Shown here: in pieces, positions 14,849 to 24,025 of the stretch | How the letters are laid out: each line of letters opens with the position of its first letter | How positions within the stretch are numbered: position 1 is the first letter of the stretch | NCBI RefSeq assembly: GCF_020524545.1 | Contig: NZ_JAIVLG010000002.1 | Span: 671,591 to 735,590, forward strand | Reading direction: 5' to 3' | Length of the DNA: 64,000 bases | From: Microbacterium paraoxydans | GTDB taxonomy: Bacteria > Actinomycetota > Actinomycetes > Actinomycetales > Microbacteriaceae | Translations under genes and position numbers: made by a program | Notes under the pieces: generated by a model | The model's database searches: none | What the model was told of the DNA's origin: nothing | Seen by the model: only the letters and a program-made list of their open reading frames with translations

Positions 14849-15357
14849 GATGCGGCGCCCCTCGATGCCTCGTCGTCGGTGTCCCCGAGCTCGGCGAGCA
14901 GAGCCTTCAGCTCCTGCCGAAGCACGTCTCGGGTCACGGCTTGCGAGTTGCGCTCCTCGAGCGCCATGCGCAGCGCCACGATCTCGCGGGCCAGGTACTC
15001 GGTGTCGGCCAGGTTGCGCTCGGCGCGCTGGCGATCCTGCTCGATCTGCACCCGATCGCGGTCGTCCTGGCGGTTCTGCGCGAGCAGGATCAGCGGAGCG
15101 GCGTAGGAGGCCTGCAATGAGAGCATGAGCGTCAGGGCCGTGAACCCGAGCGCGGCATCATCGAAACGCAGCTCCTCGGGCATCAGCGTGTTCCAGACGA
15201 TCCAGACCACGCAGAACAGGCTGAGGATCACGAGGAACGCCGGCGTCCCCATCGCCCGCGCGACCCACTCCGTGAATCGCCCGAAGCGATCGCGAGAGGT
15301 GGTGCGGGGGCGGCCCGTGCTGCGTCCCGGCGCGTCCAGACGCGACTCGCGGGCCAT
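14845..15357 (-). CDS. DUF1003 domain membrane protein
   Basis: A 170-residue membrane protein of the DUF1003 family. A basic N-terminus (RDRFGRFTEWVARAMGTP) is followed by two hydrophobic helices around residues 38-56 and 66-88, the family's QNRQDDRDR motif and a charged coiled-coil tail (ERNLADTEYLAREIVALRMALEE, broken by the second half). Function is unproven; members often sit beside MgtE-like or CBS proteins, as here. Start and stop overlap the genes on both sides by one to four bases, so the four-gene leftward operon is translated as a coupled unit. Confidence 0.9.
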   Translation of the reverse strand: MARESRLDAPGRSTGRPRTTSRDRFGRFTEWVARAMGTPAFLVILSLFCVVWIVWNTLMPEELRFDDAALGFTALTLMLSLQASYAAPLILLAQNRQDDRDRVQIEQDRQRAERNLADTEYLAREIVALRMALEERNSQAVTRDVLRQELKALLAELGDTDDEASRGAAS

Positions 15358-16625
15358 CAGCTCGTCTCCTTCGCGGCGGCGGCGATGTCGTCGCTGTCCT
15401 GTGAACGCCAGTCATCGGGGAGGAGATAGTCCAGCACATCGTCGATGCTGATGGCGCCGACGAGCCGATGGGCGGCGTCGATCACCGGCAGGGAGACGAG
15501 GTCGTAGCTCGCCAGCAGACGTGCCACCTCGGCTGCCGATGCCGTGACGGGAACGGGCTCGAGGCTGTCATCGAGGATCGCTCCGAGCCGTTCGTGCGGG
15601 GGATAGCGCAGCATCCGCTGGAAATGCACGAGCCCGAGCAGGCGGCCGGTAGGTGTCTCGAACGGGGGGAGGGTCACGAACACCGCCGCAGCCAGCGCCG
15701 GGTGCAGCTCGTGGCGGCGGATCAGGGCGAGGGCTTCGGCGACGGTGGCATCGGCCGACAGGATGATCGGTTCCGGGGTCATCAGACCGCCGGCGGTGTC
15801 CGGGCCGTAGCGCAGCAGCATCCGGACGTCCTCGGCCTCCTCCGGCTCCATCAGCTCGAGGAGCTGCTCCAGGCGGTCCGGTGTGAGCTGGGCGAGCAGA
15901 TCGGCTGCATCGTCCGGCTCCATCTGGTCGAGGATGTCGGCCGCGCGCTCATCGCCGAGCCGGTCGAGGATGTGCACCTGCTCGTCCTCGGGCATCTCCT
16001 CGAGGGCATCGGCGAGGCGATCGTCCGAGAGCTCTTCGGCGACCTCGATCATGCGCTGCTGGGGCAGATCGAGAAGCGTGTTCGCGAGGTCGGCGGCATG
16101 CAGTTCGGAGTACGAGGCGACGAGCTGTTCAGCCGACTGGGATTCTCCCGGTGCACGTTCCTCGGCGACCTCGTTCCACGCGGCGAACGTCGTCGGTCCC
16201 TTGGCGAAGGGCGAGGCGCTGGTCTTCGGCCGACGCAGGAAGAGCTGGCTGATGGCCCATTCCCCGAGGCGGTTGGGCTCGATCGCCACGTCCTCGATCA
16301 CGGCCTTGCCGCTGCCGTCGGCGAAGCTGACCCGCCTTCCGAGCATCTCCGCGAGCACACGCACCTCACCCGCACGCGGAGAGAAGCGTCGCACGTTGAT
16401 GAGCCCGGTGGTGATGACCTGACCGGAGCGGATCGAGGTGACGCGGCCGATCGAGAGGAACACGTGTCGTCGTCCCGGGATCTCGACCACGAGACCGATC
16501 ACGCGGGGTGCCGCGGTACTTCGGTACACCACGACGACATCCCGGACCTTGCCGAGCCGGTCGCCGACGGGATCGAAGACGGCGCACCCGGCCAGGCGCG
16601 CGGCGAAAACCCGTTGTGTGCTCAC
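15357..16625 (-). CDS. PRC-barrel / MgtE N-terminal / CBS-pair protein (no membrane domain)
   Basis: A 422-residue soluble protein. Residues about 1-125 are two PRC-barrel-like units (DPVGDRLGKVRDVVVVYR). About 165-275 is the MgtE_N superhelix, with acidic repeats of the form LADALEEMPEDEQ and LLAQLTPDRLEQ. About 285-405 is a CBS pair (LMTPEPIIL; LVGAISIDDVLDYL). In the MgtE magnesium channel these cytosolic domains sense Mg2+ and gate a five-helix pore. No hydrophobic helix is present here, so it cannot be a channel and is more likely a Mg2+ or nucleotide sensor, perhaps for DUF1003. I chose the GTG at 16625 because TACTCT lies six bases upstream; longer in-frame starts exist. Confidence 0.85.
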   Translation of the reverse strand: MSTQRVFAARLAGCAVFDPVGDRLGKVRDVVVVYRSTAAPRVIGLVVEIPGRRHVFLSIGRVTSIRSGQVITTGLINVRRFSPRAGEVRVLAEMLGRRVSFADGSGKAVIEDVAIEPNRLGEWAISQLFLRRPKTSASPFAKGPTTFAAWNEVAEERAPGESQSAEQLVASYSELHAADLANTLLDLPQQRMIEVAEELSDDRLADALEEMPEDEQVHILDRLGDERAADILDQMEPDDAADLLAQLTPDRLEQLLELMEPEEAEDVRMLLRYGPDTAGGLMTPEPIILSADATVAEALALIRRHELHPALAAAVFVTLPPFETPTGRLLGLVHFQRMLRYPPHERLGAILDDSLEPVPVTASAAEVARLLASYDLVSLPVIDAAHRLVGAISIDDVLDYLLPDDWRSQDSDDIAAAAKETS

Positions 16626-16631
16626 CCCTCC

Positions 16632-16637
16632 AGAGTA
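16632..16637 (-). promoter_or_regulatory. -10 box TACTCT of the leaderless four-gene operon
   Basis: Minus-strand TACTCT, six bases, GTG at 16625. It fixes the start of the MgtE_N/CBS gene and probably drives the whole operon through the small membrane gene at 13210. Confidence 0.5.
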
Positions 16638-16710
16638 GTCGGCGGGTACGGTCATGCGCGGGATGGCCGCGCCTCGGACGGTGTGGCGATGCGCATGGAA
16701 GAATAGTCGG

Positions 16711-17424
16711 ATGAGTATGCTGAACCGCCCCGCGAACAGCTCGGAGACCGGCGAGACCGTCGCTTCCACGCGCGACTACGAGAACGCACAGAAGACCGTC
16801 TCGAAGCTGATCGCCGGGGAGGTTCCGGCACGGGACATCGCGATCGTCGGGCAGAGTGTACGCACGGTCGAGCGTGTCACCGGCAAGCTCGGCTATGCCG
16901 CGGCGGCACGCTCCGGCGCGATCAACGGAGTGCTGATCGGCCTGTTCCTGTCCGCGATCCTCGTGCTCGGCAACCCCGAGGTCCCGATCCAGCTGTTCGT
17001 GGGTTTCGTTCTCATCGGTGTCGCCGTCGGGATGCTCCTGAGCCTCGTGACCTACGCGATCGTGCGGCGTCGGCGTGACTTCGCCAGCGTCACGCAGTTC
17101 GCGGCGGATCACTACGAGGTCACCGTCCAAGCCGCCTCTCTCGCCAAGGCTCGCGATGTGCTCGGCGCGACGCGCGTCGCTCCGGTGCGGCCCCCGGTGA
17201 ACCTCGACGAGCCGCCCCGATACGGAGAGCGGATCCCCCCCGGCGCTCCTGCTCCTACGCCGGCACCCGAAGAGCCCGTGATCCCCCCGCGTCCCGCCGA
17301 TCCCGTGACAGAACCGGCCGCCGACCCGGAGCCGGGGGCGCCCGCACCGGAGCCGGGGGACGCTGGACCGATCGAGCCCGACGCGACCCCCGGCGCAGAC
17401 GGCGCCTCGGGCGAGCGGGCCTGA
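16711..17424 (+). CDS. General stress protein 17M-like membrane protein
   Basis: A 237-residue protein. The N-terminal part (residues about 20-75: TRDYENAQKTVSKLIAGEVPARDIAIVG) matches the general-stress-protein 17M/YflT fold. It is followed by a pair of hydrophobic helices around 80-125 and a proline/alanine/glutamate-rich tail from about 160 that is probably disordered. Family members are induced by stress in B. subtilis; their biochemical role is unknown. AAGAAT lies six bases before the ATG, so transcription is likely leaderless and divergent from the MgtE_N/CBS operon. Confidence 0.8.
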   Translation: MSMLNRPANSSETGETVASTRDYENAQKTVSKLIAGEVPARDIAIVGQSVRTVERVTGKLGYAAAARSGAINGVLIGLFLSAILVLGNPEVPIQLFVGFVLIGVAVGMLLSLVTYAIVRRRRDFASVTQFAADHYEVTVQAASLAKARDVLGATRVAPVRPPVNLDEPPRYGERIPPGAPAPTPAPEEPVIPPRPADPVTEPAADPEPGAPAPEPGDAGPIEPDATPGADGASGERA

Positions 17425-17449
17425 CGCCGATCCCGGCACGTTTCGCCTG

Positions 17450-18112
17450 ATGGCCGAGATCGAGGTCGCCCTGCCGAACGGAGTCACCGTCGTGTCCGCA
17501 GACTGGACCCGCGGCGACAACGGCGCGACGGTGATCGTCGCCCACGGTGCGGGCGGGGGAAAGGACCACCCTTTCCTCACCGGGTACGTCGAGGCACTCA
17601 GTGCGATCGGCTTCTCGACACTCCGCTTCAATTTCCCGTACGTGCAGCAGGGGCGGCGGATGCCGGGGCCGGCCGCGCACGCGATCGCCACCTGGAACGC
17701 GGTCACGATGTTCGCGCGCACGTCGGACCCCGCGGCGACGATCTGGGCGACGGGGAAGTCCTACGGCGGACGCATGGCATCGATGGCGGTCGCGGAGGGC
17801 TTGCGCGTGGACGGACTCGCCTACCTCGGCTATCCCCTGCATCCGCCGGGGCGGCCGGAGAAGCCCCGGGTCGAACACCTGCCGGCGATCACCGTGCCAC
17901 AGCTGTTCGTCGAGGGGACGAACGATCCCTTCATCCAGCCGATCTCGCAGTTCGAACAGGCGGTCGAGGCCTGTCAGGATGCGCGCATCGTCTGGTTCGA
18001 GGGCGGCGGGCACACGTTCGAGGTGAAGGGCCGCAAGCTCCCCGCGGAGCAGATCGGTGCCTCGCTCGCCCCGATCGTGGCCGAGTTCGCCCTCGGAAGC
18101 GCTGAGGACTGA
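17450..18112 (+). CDS. TEX30-like alpha/beta hydrolase
   Basis: A 220-residue cytoplasmic hydrolase. Visible motifs are the oxyanion region VAHGAGGGKDHPF near residue 33, the nucleophile elbow GKSYGGRMAS (serine near 103), an acid in VEGTNDPF near 160 and the catalytic histidine in GGGHTFEV near 185. The GKSYGG elbow and short length place it with the TEX30/KANL3-type dienelactone-hydrolase-like proteins, for which no bacterial substrate is established. It is convergent with the phosphotransferase, three bases apart. Confidence 0.8.
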   Translation: MAEIEVALPNGVTVVSADWTRGDNGATVIVAHGAGGGKDHPFLTGYVEALSAIGFSTLRFNFPYVQQGRRMPGPAAHAIATWNAVTMFARTSDPAATIWATGKSYGGRMASMAVAEGLRVDGLAYLGYPLHPPGRPEKPRVEHLPAITVPQLFVEGTNDPFIQPISQFEQAVEACQDARIVWFEGGGHTFEVKGRKLPAEQIGASLAPIVAEFALGSAED

Positions 18113-18115
18113 CTT

Positions 18116-19024
18116 TCAGTCGATGAGAACCGACAGCTCCGGGTCCGCGAGCACGCGGCGGACGGTGGAGACCCCCAGCGCGCTCATCTCCGGGTTCGAG
18201 TTCTCGTAGTACCAGCCGAGGCCCAGTGCCTGTTGCAGCGCCCATCCGGCACCCCGCCGCCATTCGGCCTCGCCGACGGAGATACCGTCGCGGACGAGGC
18301 GTCGCGCCGGGGCGTCGAGGATGTGCCAGGCGGCGACGAGGTCGAGCGCCGGGTCCGCAGGCCCGAAGCCCCCGCCGTCGAGCACACCCGCCAGCCGGAC
18401 CTCGTCGCCGCGGTCTATGACCAGGAGGTTGAACGGCGTGAGGTCACGGTGGCTCATCAGCGGAACATCTGCGGGCGGAAGCGCGCGCAGGGCCGCCCAG
18501 AGCCTCGCCGTGCGCTCCACGTCGATCAGGTGGTCGCTCCGCGACAGACACTCCGAGACCCAGCCATCGTGGTCGCCGAGTCGCCCGCCGCGGCCGTTCC
18601 CGTCGAACACCCGCCCGCGTACATCGACCGACCGCAATGCACGGATGAGGACGACCAGATCCTGAGCGAGTGCTTCCGAGGCGGCGGCTTGAAGGGGTCC
18701 CAGCGGCTCGCCCTCGATCCAGGATTGGATCGCCCAGGCCGAGTCGAACTCCTCCGACGCGGCGGCGGTTCCGTACGGTCGCGGGGCGGGGAACGGAATC
18801 GCCCCCGCCAGCTCGTCGAGCGCCGCGGCCTCGCGCACGAGAGTGGGCTCCGACGTCGCGAGGCGCGGGAAGCGTGCAACGAGGCCGTCGCCCACTCGAA
18901 TTATCCTGTTCACCGTCCCCGTGGCCGTGATCGGCCGCAGGATCTCTCCGTGCAACTCGGGGAAGCGCCGTACGATCAGGCGTGCTGCGACCTCGGTCTC
19001 GAGCGCCAGCTCACCGTCATGCAT
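18116..19024 (-). CDS. Aminoglycoside phosphotransferase (APH) family kinase
   Basis: A 302-residue small-molecule kinase of the APH/choline-kinase fold. The catalytic loop is intact: SHRDLTPFN near residue 195 (His, Asp and Asn of the Brenner motif), and the metal-binding aspartate lies in GVLDGGGFGPADPALDL. The N-lobe has the FPELHGEILRPITATGTVN and LVARFPRL strands. Family members phosphorylate antibiotics or metabolites; nothing points to a specific substrate. It is the third gene of a leftward run EEP phosphatase - Xaa-Pro aminopeptidase - kinase, nine bases after pepP. Confidence 0.82.
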   Translation of the reverse strand: MHDGELALETEVAARLIVRRFPELHGEILRPITATGTVNRIIRVGDGLVARFPRLATSEPTLVREAAALDELAGAIPFPAPRPYGTAAASEEFDSAWAIQSWIEGEPLGPLQAAASEALAQDLVVLIRALRSVDVRGRVFDGNGRGGRLGDHDGWVSECLSRSDHLIDVERTARLWAALRALPPADVPLMSHRDLTPFNLLVIDRGDEVRLAGVLDGGGFGPADPALDLVAAWHILDAPARRLVRDGISVGEAEWRRGAGWALQQALGLGWYYENSNPEMSALGVSTVRRVLADPELSVLID

Positions 19025-19033
19025 CCGCCGATG

Positions 19034-20455
19034 TCAGCTCTGGAGCCGGGCGATCCATGCTTCCACCTCGTCCGCCGTGCGGGGGATGTCGGCGGAGAGG
19101 TTGACGGGGCCGTCCTCGGTCATCAGGATGTCGTCCTCGATGCGGACGCCGATGCCGCGAAGCTCTGCAGGAACGGTGAGGTCGTCGATCTGGAAGTACA
19201 GGCCCGGCTCGATCGTGAACACCATGCCGGGTGCCAGGACCCCGTCGTAGTACATCTCGCGGCGCGCCTGAGCGCAGTCATGCACATCGATGCCGAGATG
19301 GTGCGAGGTTCCGTGCACCATGTATCGACGGTGCTGGCCGCCCTTGTCCGCGTCGATCGCCTCGTCGGCCGTCACCGGCAGCAGGCCCCACTCCGCAGTG
19401 CGCGCGGCGATGACCGCCATGGCAGCCGCGTGCACGTCGCGGAACCGGACGCCCACTCGCGCGGCCGCGAACGCGGCGTCCGCGGCCTCGCGCACCGTCT
19501 CGTACACCCGGCGCTGCACCTCGGTGAAGGTGCCCGACACCGGCAGCGTGCGGGTGATGTCCGCCGTGTACAGGCTGTCGGCTTCGACTCCGGCGTCGAC
19601 GAGGATCAGGTCGCCAGGTACCACGGTGCCGTCGTTGCGTGTCCAGTGCAGATAGCAGGCATGCGGACCGGAGGCCGCGATCGTGTCGTAGCCCTCGCCG
19701 TTGCCGTCTTCACGGGCACGGCGGTGGAAGACGCCCTCCACGACCCGCTCGCCGCGGGCGTGCGCCACCGCGGACGGGAGCTCGCGGACGATGTCGTCGA
19801 AGCCGTTCGCAGTGATCTCGACGGCGCGGCGCATCTCTGCGATCTCGAACTCGTCCTTGATCAGGCGCAACTCGGAGACGAAACGGGTGAGCGACTCGTC
19901 CTCGTCGAGCACGAGCTCTCCCTCGACGCTTTCGAGCTCGTGCAGATGGGCGGTCGCGATCTCGAGATCGGCCGCGACACCGTCGAGGGATGGGCGCGGA
20001 CCGATCCAGAACTCGCCGATCGTGGCGTCGGCATAGAACTCCGTCGTGGTGCGATCGGCGCGCTCACGGAAGAAGAGCGTGACGTCGTGCCCCGTATCGG
20101 TCGGCGCGAAGACGAGGACCGAGTCGGGTTCGGCATCCGCGGCCCACCCTGTGAGGTGAGCGAAGGCGGAGTGCGCTCGGAAGACGTAGTCGGTGTCGTT
20201 GCTGCGCTGCTTCAGCGAACCTGCCGGGATGACGAGGCGCTTCCCAGGGAAAGCCGCAGAGACCGCGGCACGACGGACGGCGGCGTACGATGCTTGCGCG
20301 CGCGGTGCGGGAAGGGTCTCCGGACGCTCTGCCCACCCTGTGGAGATCGTGTCGAGGAATCCCTGCGGGAAGGGCTGCTTGCGGTTCGTACTGCTGTTCT
20401 CGACAGACGCTTCGACGGTGGTTTCTGCGATCGTGTCGCGTTCTCCGGTGCTCAT
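19034..20455 (-). CDS. pepP: Xaa-Pro aminopeptidase (M24B)
   Basis: Dinuclear-metal peptidase that removes an N-terminal residue preceding proline. The 473-residue protein has an N-terminal AMP_N domain (about 30-190) and the pita-bread catalytic domain. Metal ligands are visible: DAGVEADSLYTADITR (two Asp), HGTSHHLGIDVHD (His), TIEPGLYF (Glu) and IEDDILMTEDG (Glu). It is cytoplasmic. CAGACT, a -10-like hexamer, lies six bases before the ATG, so it can be transcribed separately from the EEP gene 38 bases upstream. Confidence 0.92.
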   Translation of the reverse strand: MSTGERDTIAETTVEASVENSSTNRKQPFPQGFLDTISTGWAERPETLPAPRAQASYAAVRRAAVSAAFPGKRLVIPAGSLKQRSNDTDYVFRAHSAFAHLTGWAADAEPDSVLVFAPTDTGHDVTLFFRERADRTTTEFYADATIGEFWIGPRPSLDGVAADLEIATAHLHELESVEGELVLDEDESLTRFVSELRLIKDEFEIAEMRRAVEITANGFDDIVRELPSAVAHARGERVVEGVFHRRAREDGNGEGYDTIAASGPHACYLHWTRNDGTVVPGDLILVDAGVEADSLYTADITRTLPVSGTFTEVQRRVYETVREAADAAFAAARVGVRFRDVHAAAMAVIAARTAEWGLLPVTADEAIDADKGGQHRRYMVHGTSHHLGIDVHDCAQARREMYYDGVLAPGMVFTIEPGLYFQIDDLTVPAELRGIGVRIEDDILMTEDGPVNLSADIPRTADEVEAWIARLQS

Positions 20456-20493
20456 CCTCCCAGTCTGTCACCTGCGAGGCGGGTTGCGGGAGC

Positions 20494-21516
20494 TCAGCCG
20501 GCCGGCTCCAGCTGGACGACGAGCGCGCGATGGTCACTGCCCCCGGCATCGGCCAGGACCACGGAGCCCGTCGGCGTCCAGTTCGGCGAGGCCATCACGT
20601 GATCGATCGGCGCCCCGGCGAGGGGCGGGAGCGAACTGGGCCACGTTCCCGCGAGACCGTTGCCGGTGCGCGAGGCGACATCGCGGCAGTACCCGATGTC
20701 GCCACCGCCCACTCCGAGCGGCGCCATGTGGTCGATCGTCGCGTTGAAGTCCCCGGCCAGGATGAAGTCGCCCTGCGGGCACTGGTCGGCGATCCACTGG
20801 AGATCGCTCTGCCACTGCTGCATCTCCTCCATGCGGGGAGCGACCGCGTGCACGGCGACGATCGTGGGGCCGGAGCCGTCGATCGGCATCAGCACGGCAC
20901 TCGGCACGGAGCCCGTGTTGCTGCTGCCGTCCTTCGAGGACTCGATCACCGAGTACTCGCCGAGGTCGGGGGCGACCAGTACCGTGGTGTGCCAGGACTG
21001 GGGACCGTTGGGGACATCGGGGCGGAACTGCACGTGGTGCACCCACATCGGGTGCCCCTGTTCGCGCAGCATGATCGCGATGCGTTCGCCGACGTCCTCG
21101 GTGGTCTCCGGGAGCGCCACGATATCGGCACCCTGAGCGAGGATCTGCTGCGCGATCACCTCGGCGGATACGGCTTCGCCCGCCGTGTTCCACGTCAGTA
21201 CCCGGATGCTGCTCTCCGTCTTCTGCGGGAGGTCGGTGGTGCCGAAGCCGCGGGTCGCTCCGATGATGCCGGTGGCGCCTGCGCCCAGCAACGCGACGAT
21301 GAGCACCGACGCGGCGAACCCGCGCAGGGGACGGGCGAAGAGCAGCAGGAGCGCGAGCACGGCGAGCACGAGGAGTCCGCCGAGGACCAGCCCGCGCGCG
21401 GACACCAGCTGCGCGAACGGATACGTCTGCTCGAGACGGAAGAACTGCGGCCACACCACGATCGCCGTCGCGATCGCGAGCAGGACGGTGAAGAGGATCC
21501 CCAGTAGTCGAAACAT
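20494..21516 (-). CDS. Membrane-anchored endonuclease/exonuclease/phosphatase (EEP) family protein
   Basis: A 340-residue protein. Residues 1-100 hold three hydrophobic helices (MFRLLGILFTVLLAIATAIV, a leucine/valine-rich second and an alanine/glycine-rich third). The rest is an EEP domain facing outside: VLTWNTAGEAVS, the catalytic Glu in LPETTED, GDFNATIDH, GAPIDHVMAS and GGSDHRALV. The family includes nucleases, sphingomyelinases and inositol phosphatases; membrane-bound actinobacterial members are uncharacterised. I start at the ATG at 21516, directly before the first helix, with TAGGCT seven bases upstream; longer frames run into the promoter region. Confidence 0.85.
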   Translation of the reverse strand: MFRLLGILFTVLLAIATAIVVWPQFFRLEQTYPFAQLVSARGLVLGGLLVLAVLALLLLFARPLRGFAASVLIVALLGAGATGIIGATRGFGTTDLPQKTESSIRVLTWNTAGEAVSAEVIAQQILAQGADIVALPETTEDVGERIAIMLREQGHPMWVHHVQFRPDVPNGPQSWHTTVLVAPDLGEYSVIESSKDGSSNTGSVPSAVLMPIDGSGPTIVAVHAVAPRMEEMQQWQSDLQWIADQCPQGDFILAGDFNATIDHMAPLGVGGGDIGYCRDVASRTGNGLAGTWPSSLPPLAGAPIDHVMASPNWTPTGSVVLADAGGSDHRALVVQLEPAG

Positions 21517-21604
21517 CACCTCAAGCCTAGGAGCGCCGCCTGTGAAGTCCCTGCCTCGACATCCGTCTCCGTGCGCCTCCGCGTCCACCGGTGGTCGCGC
21601 TCGG

Positions 21605-21610
21605 TACGCT
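21605..21610 (+). promoter_or_regulatory. -10 box TACGCT of leaderless PHP gene
   Basis: TACGCT, six bases (CGGAGG), ATG at 21617. It is divergent from the EEP gene's TAGGCT box 76 bases away. Confidence 0.45.
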
Positions 21611-21616
21611 CGGAGG

Positions 21617-22504
21617 ATGGCCTCTCCGTCCTCCGGGTTCGTCGGTCCCACCGACCTGCATCTGCACTCCAACCAGTCCGATGGCACGGAGTCGCCCGCG
21701 GAGGTGATCAGGCAGGCGCACGCGCACGGGATCCGCACCGCGGCGCTCACCGATCACGATCGCTCCACCGGATGGCAGGAGGCCGGCGACGCCGCCGTCG
21801 ACCTCGGCATGACATTCATCCCGGGGATGGAGCTTTCCGCGAAGCACGATTGGCGCAGTGTGCACGTGCTCGGCTACCTCTTCGACCCCGATGATCCGGC
21901 TCTGCAGGCCGAGACCGACCGCATCCGCGGGGATCGGATCGGGCGCGCGGAACGGATCGTTCGCAACATCGGGCGCGACTACGACCTGGCCTGGGATGAC
22001 GTCATCGCTCAGACGACTCTGGATGCGACCGTCGGCCGCCCCCACATCGCAGACGCCCTCGTGGCACGGGGCATCGTCCGCGACCGCACCGAGGCGTTCG
22101 ACGGGATCCTCCATCCGCGCGAGGGCTACTACGAGCCGCACTACGCACCGGATCCGCTGACCGCGGTGCGCCTGATCACGCAAGCCGGGGGAGTGGCGAT
22201 CGTCGCGCACCCGGTCACCGCCGGCCGGGACCGGATGATGCCGATCCCGTACATCGAGCGTCTGATCGCGGCCGGGCTCGGCGGCTTCGAGGTCGACCAC
22301 CGCGAGAACACCGAGGCGGGCAAGCGGATGCTGCGCGAGCTTGCGCAGAAGCACGACCTCATCGTGACGGGGTCCAGCGACTACCACGGCAGCGGCAAGC
22401 CGAACCGTCCAGGCGAGAACACCACATCCGACGTGATGGTCGCGCGATTGCTCGCACGCGGCACCGGTGTCGAACCGCGCTCACCCTTCCGAGAAGTCGA
22501 GGCG
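21617..22504 (+). CDS. PHP-domain phosphoesterase (TrpH/RNase AM-like); no in-frame stop at expected end
   Basis: Metal-dependent phosphoesterase of the polymerase-and-histidinol-phosphatase fold; the closest characterised relatives (E. coli TrpH/RNase AM) are 5'-3' exonucleases or 3',5'-bisphosphate phosphatases. Motifs are complete: DLHLHSNQSDG, ALTDHDR, GMELSA, VAHPVTAG and GSSDYHGSGKPN. Family homology ends at about residue 290 (RLLARGTGVEPR), the usual size. No stop follows in frame: it stays open to 24070, entirely antisense to the DEAD helicase. The end given is where PHP-like sequence stops at the helicase stop codon. A shift of reading frame near 22480 would stop at 22518. So this is either a frameshift (real or sequencing) or an 818-residue overlapping reading. 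Confidence 0.75.
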
Positions 22505-24025
22505 TCAGGCTCCGGTGACCGGAGCGGCGCCGGCCCCGGAACCTCCACGGCGACGACGGCGGCGGCGTGCCGGCGCGGGCTTGCCGTCGTGGTGCTCCTT
22601 GCCCGCACCGTCGTGGGTGCCTGCGCCTTCGGCGCTGCGGTCTGCCGTCGGAGCGGACTGTCCTTCGCCGGTGGTGGCTTCCGATGCACCCTCGGTGAAG
22701 GTCGAGCCGACCGGAGTCGCGCTGTTGCGGCGGCGGCGGCGTCGTCGCGTCCCGGTCTTGTCGGCGCCCTCGGCGGCGGCGTCTGCCGCACGCTCGGGAC
22801 GACGGGTGCGCTCGGTCTTCACGGATTCGGTCTTCGGAGCCGACACCAGGCGGCCCTTCGTTCCCTCGGGGATGTCGAGGTCTTCGTACAGGTGCGGACT
22901 CGACGAGTAGGTCTCGATGGGCTCCGGCTGACCGAAGTCGAGTGCCCGGTTGATGAGAGCCCACTTGTGCAGGTCCTCCCAGTCGACGAACGTGACGGCG
23001 ATACCGGTCTTGCCGGCCCGACCCGTACGGCCGGCGCGGTGCAGGTACGTCTTCTCCTCGTCGGGAATCGTGTGGTTGATGACGTGGGTCACGTCGTCGA
23101 CGTCGATGCCGCGCGCGGCCACATCCGTCGCGACGAGCACGTCGCGCTTGCCGGCCTTGAAAGCCGCCATGGAGCGCTCGCGCTGGTCCTGACCCATGTC
23201 GCCGTGCACACCGCCGACGTTGAACCCGCGATCGTTGAGCTCATCGACGAGGCGCTGTGCCGCGCGCTTGGTGCGCGTGAAGATCACCGTCTTTCCGCGG
23301 CCCTCGGCCTGCAGGATGCGGGCGATGATCTCGTCCTTGTCCATCGAGTGCGCGCGGTACACGAGGTGCTTGATGTTCGCCTGAGTGAGGCCCTCGTCCG
23401 GATCGTTGGCACGGATATGGATCGGGTTCGACATGAAGCGACGGGCGAGGGCCACGATCGGGCCGGGCATCGTGGCCGAGAACAGCTGCGTGTGGCGGAC
23501 GGCCGGGACTTTCTGGAAGATCTTCTCGATGTCGGCGAGGAAGCCGAGGTCGAGCATCTTGTCGGCCTCGTCCAGCACGACCTCCGTCGCATTGGACAGG
23601 TCGAGCAGGCGCTGCCCAGCCAGGTCGATCAGGCGGCCGGGAGTGCCGACCACGATCTGCGCGCCTGCCTTGAGCTGGTCGATCTGGCCTTCGTAGGCCT
23701 TGCCTCCGTAGATGGCGACCACGCTGGTGGAGCGGTTGCTGGTGAGCAGGTCGATGTCCTCGTACACCTGCACCGCGAGCTCGCGGGTGGGGACGACGAT
23801 GAGTGCCTTGACACCGTGCTCCGGGTCTTTGCCGAGGCGCTGGACGACGGGGATGCCGAACCCGAAGGTCTTTCCCGTTCCGGTCTTCGCCTGGCCGATG
23901 ATGTCCTGCCCCGGAAGGCCGAGAGGGATGGTCTGCTCCTGGATCGGGAACGCATCGACGATGCCCTTGGCCGCGAGTGCGTCGACGATGTCCTGATCGA
24001 TGCCGAGATCGGCGAAAGTTGTCAC
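22505..24025 (-). CDS. DEAD-box RNA helicase with basic C-terminal tail
   Basis: A 506-residue ATP-dependent RNA helicase. Motifs: DAFPIQEQTIP (Q), QAKTGTGKT (Walker A, near residue 43), VPTRELAVQV, TPGRLIDL, LDEADKMLDLGF, SATMP, VATDVAARGIDVDD and HRAGRTGRAG. After the helicase core (about 400) comes a long low-complexity tail with arginine runs (RRRRRRR) and acidic/threonine segments, likely for RNA or ribosome binding. I start at the GTG at 24025 (TTFADLGIDQ), since CAATCT lies six bases upstream and no ribosome-binding site exists. A longer in-frame start at 24130 adds a non-homologous, arginine-rich stretch. Its coding strand is opposed by the open PHP frame. Confidence 0.9.
   Translation of the reverse strand: MTTFADLGIDQDIVDALAAKGIVDAFPIQEQTIPLGLPGQDIIGQAKTGTGKTFGFGIPVVQRLGKDPEHGVKALIVVPTRELAVQVYEDIDLLTSNRSTSVVAIYGGKAYEGQIDQLKAGAQIVVGTPGRLIDLAGQRLLDLSNATEVVLDEADKMLDLGFLADIEKIFQKVPAVRHTQLFSATMPGPIVALARRFMSNPIHIRANDPDEGLTQANIKHLVYRAHSMDKDEIIARILQAEGRGKTVIFTRTKRAAQRLVDELNDRGFNVGGVHGDMGQDQRERSMAAFKAGKRDVLVATDVAARGIDVDDVTHVINHTIPDEEKTYLHRAGRTGRAGKTGIAVTFVDWEDLHKWALINRALDFGQPEPIETYSSSPHLYEDLDIPEGTKGRLVSAPKTESVKTERTRRPERAADAAAEGADKTGTRRRRRRRNSATPVGSTFTEGASEATTGEGQSAPTADRSAEGAGTHDGAGKEHHDGKPAPARRRRRRRGGSGAGAAPVTGA

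Noticed and set aside
18233..20602. 789-residue plus-strand frame opposite the kinase and pepP
   Set aside because: Long only because antisense stops are rare at this GC content; both minus-strand genes have complete catalytic motifs.
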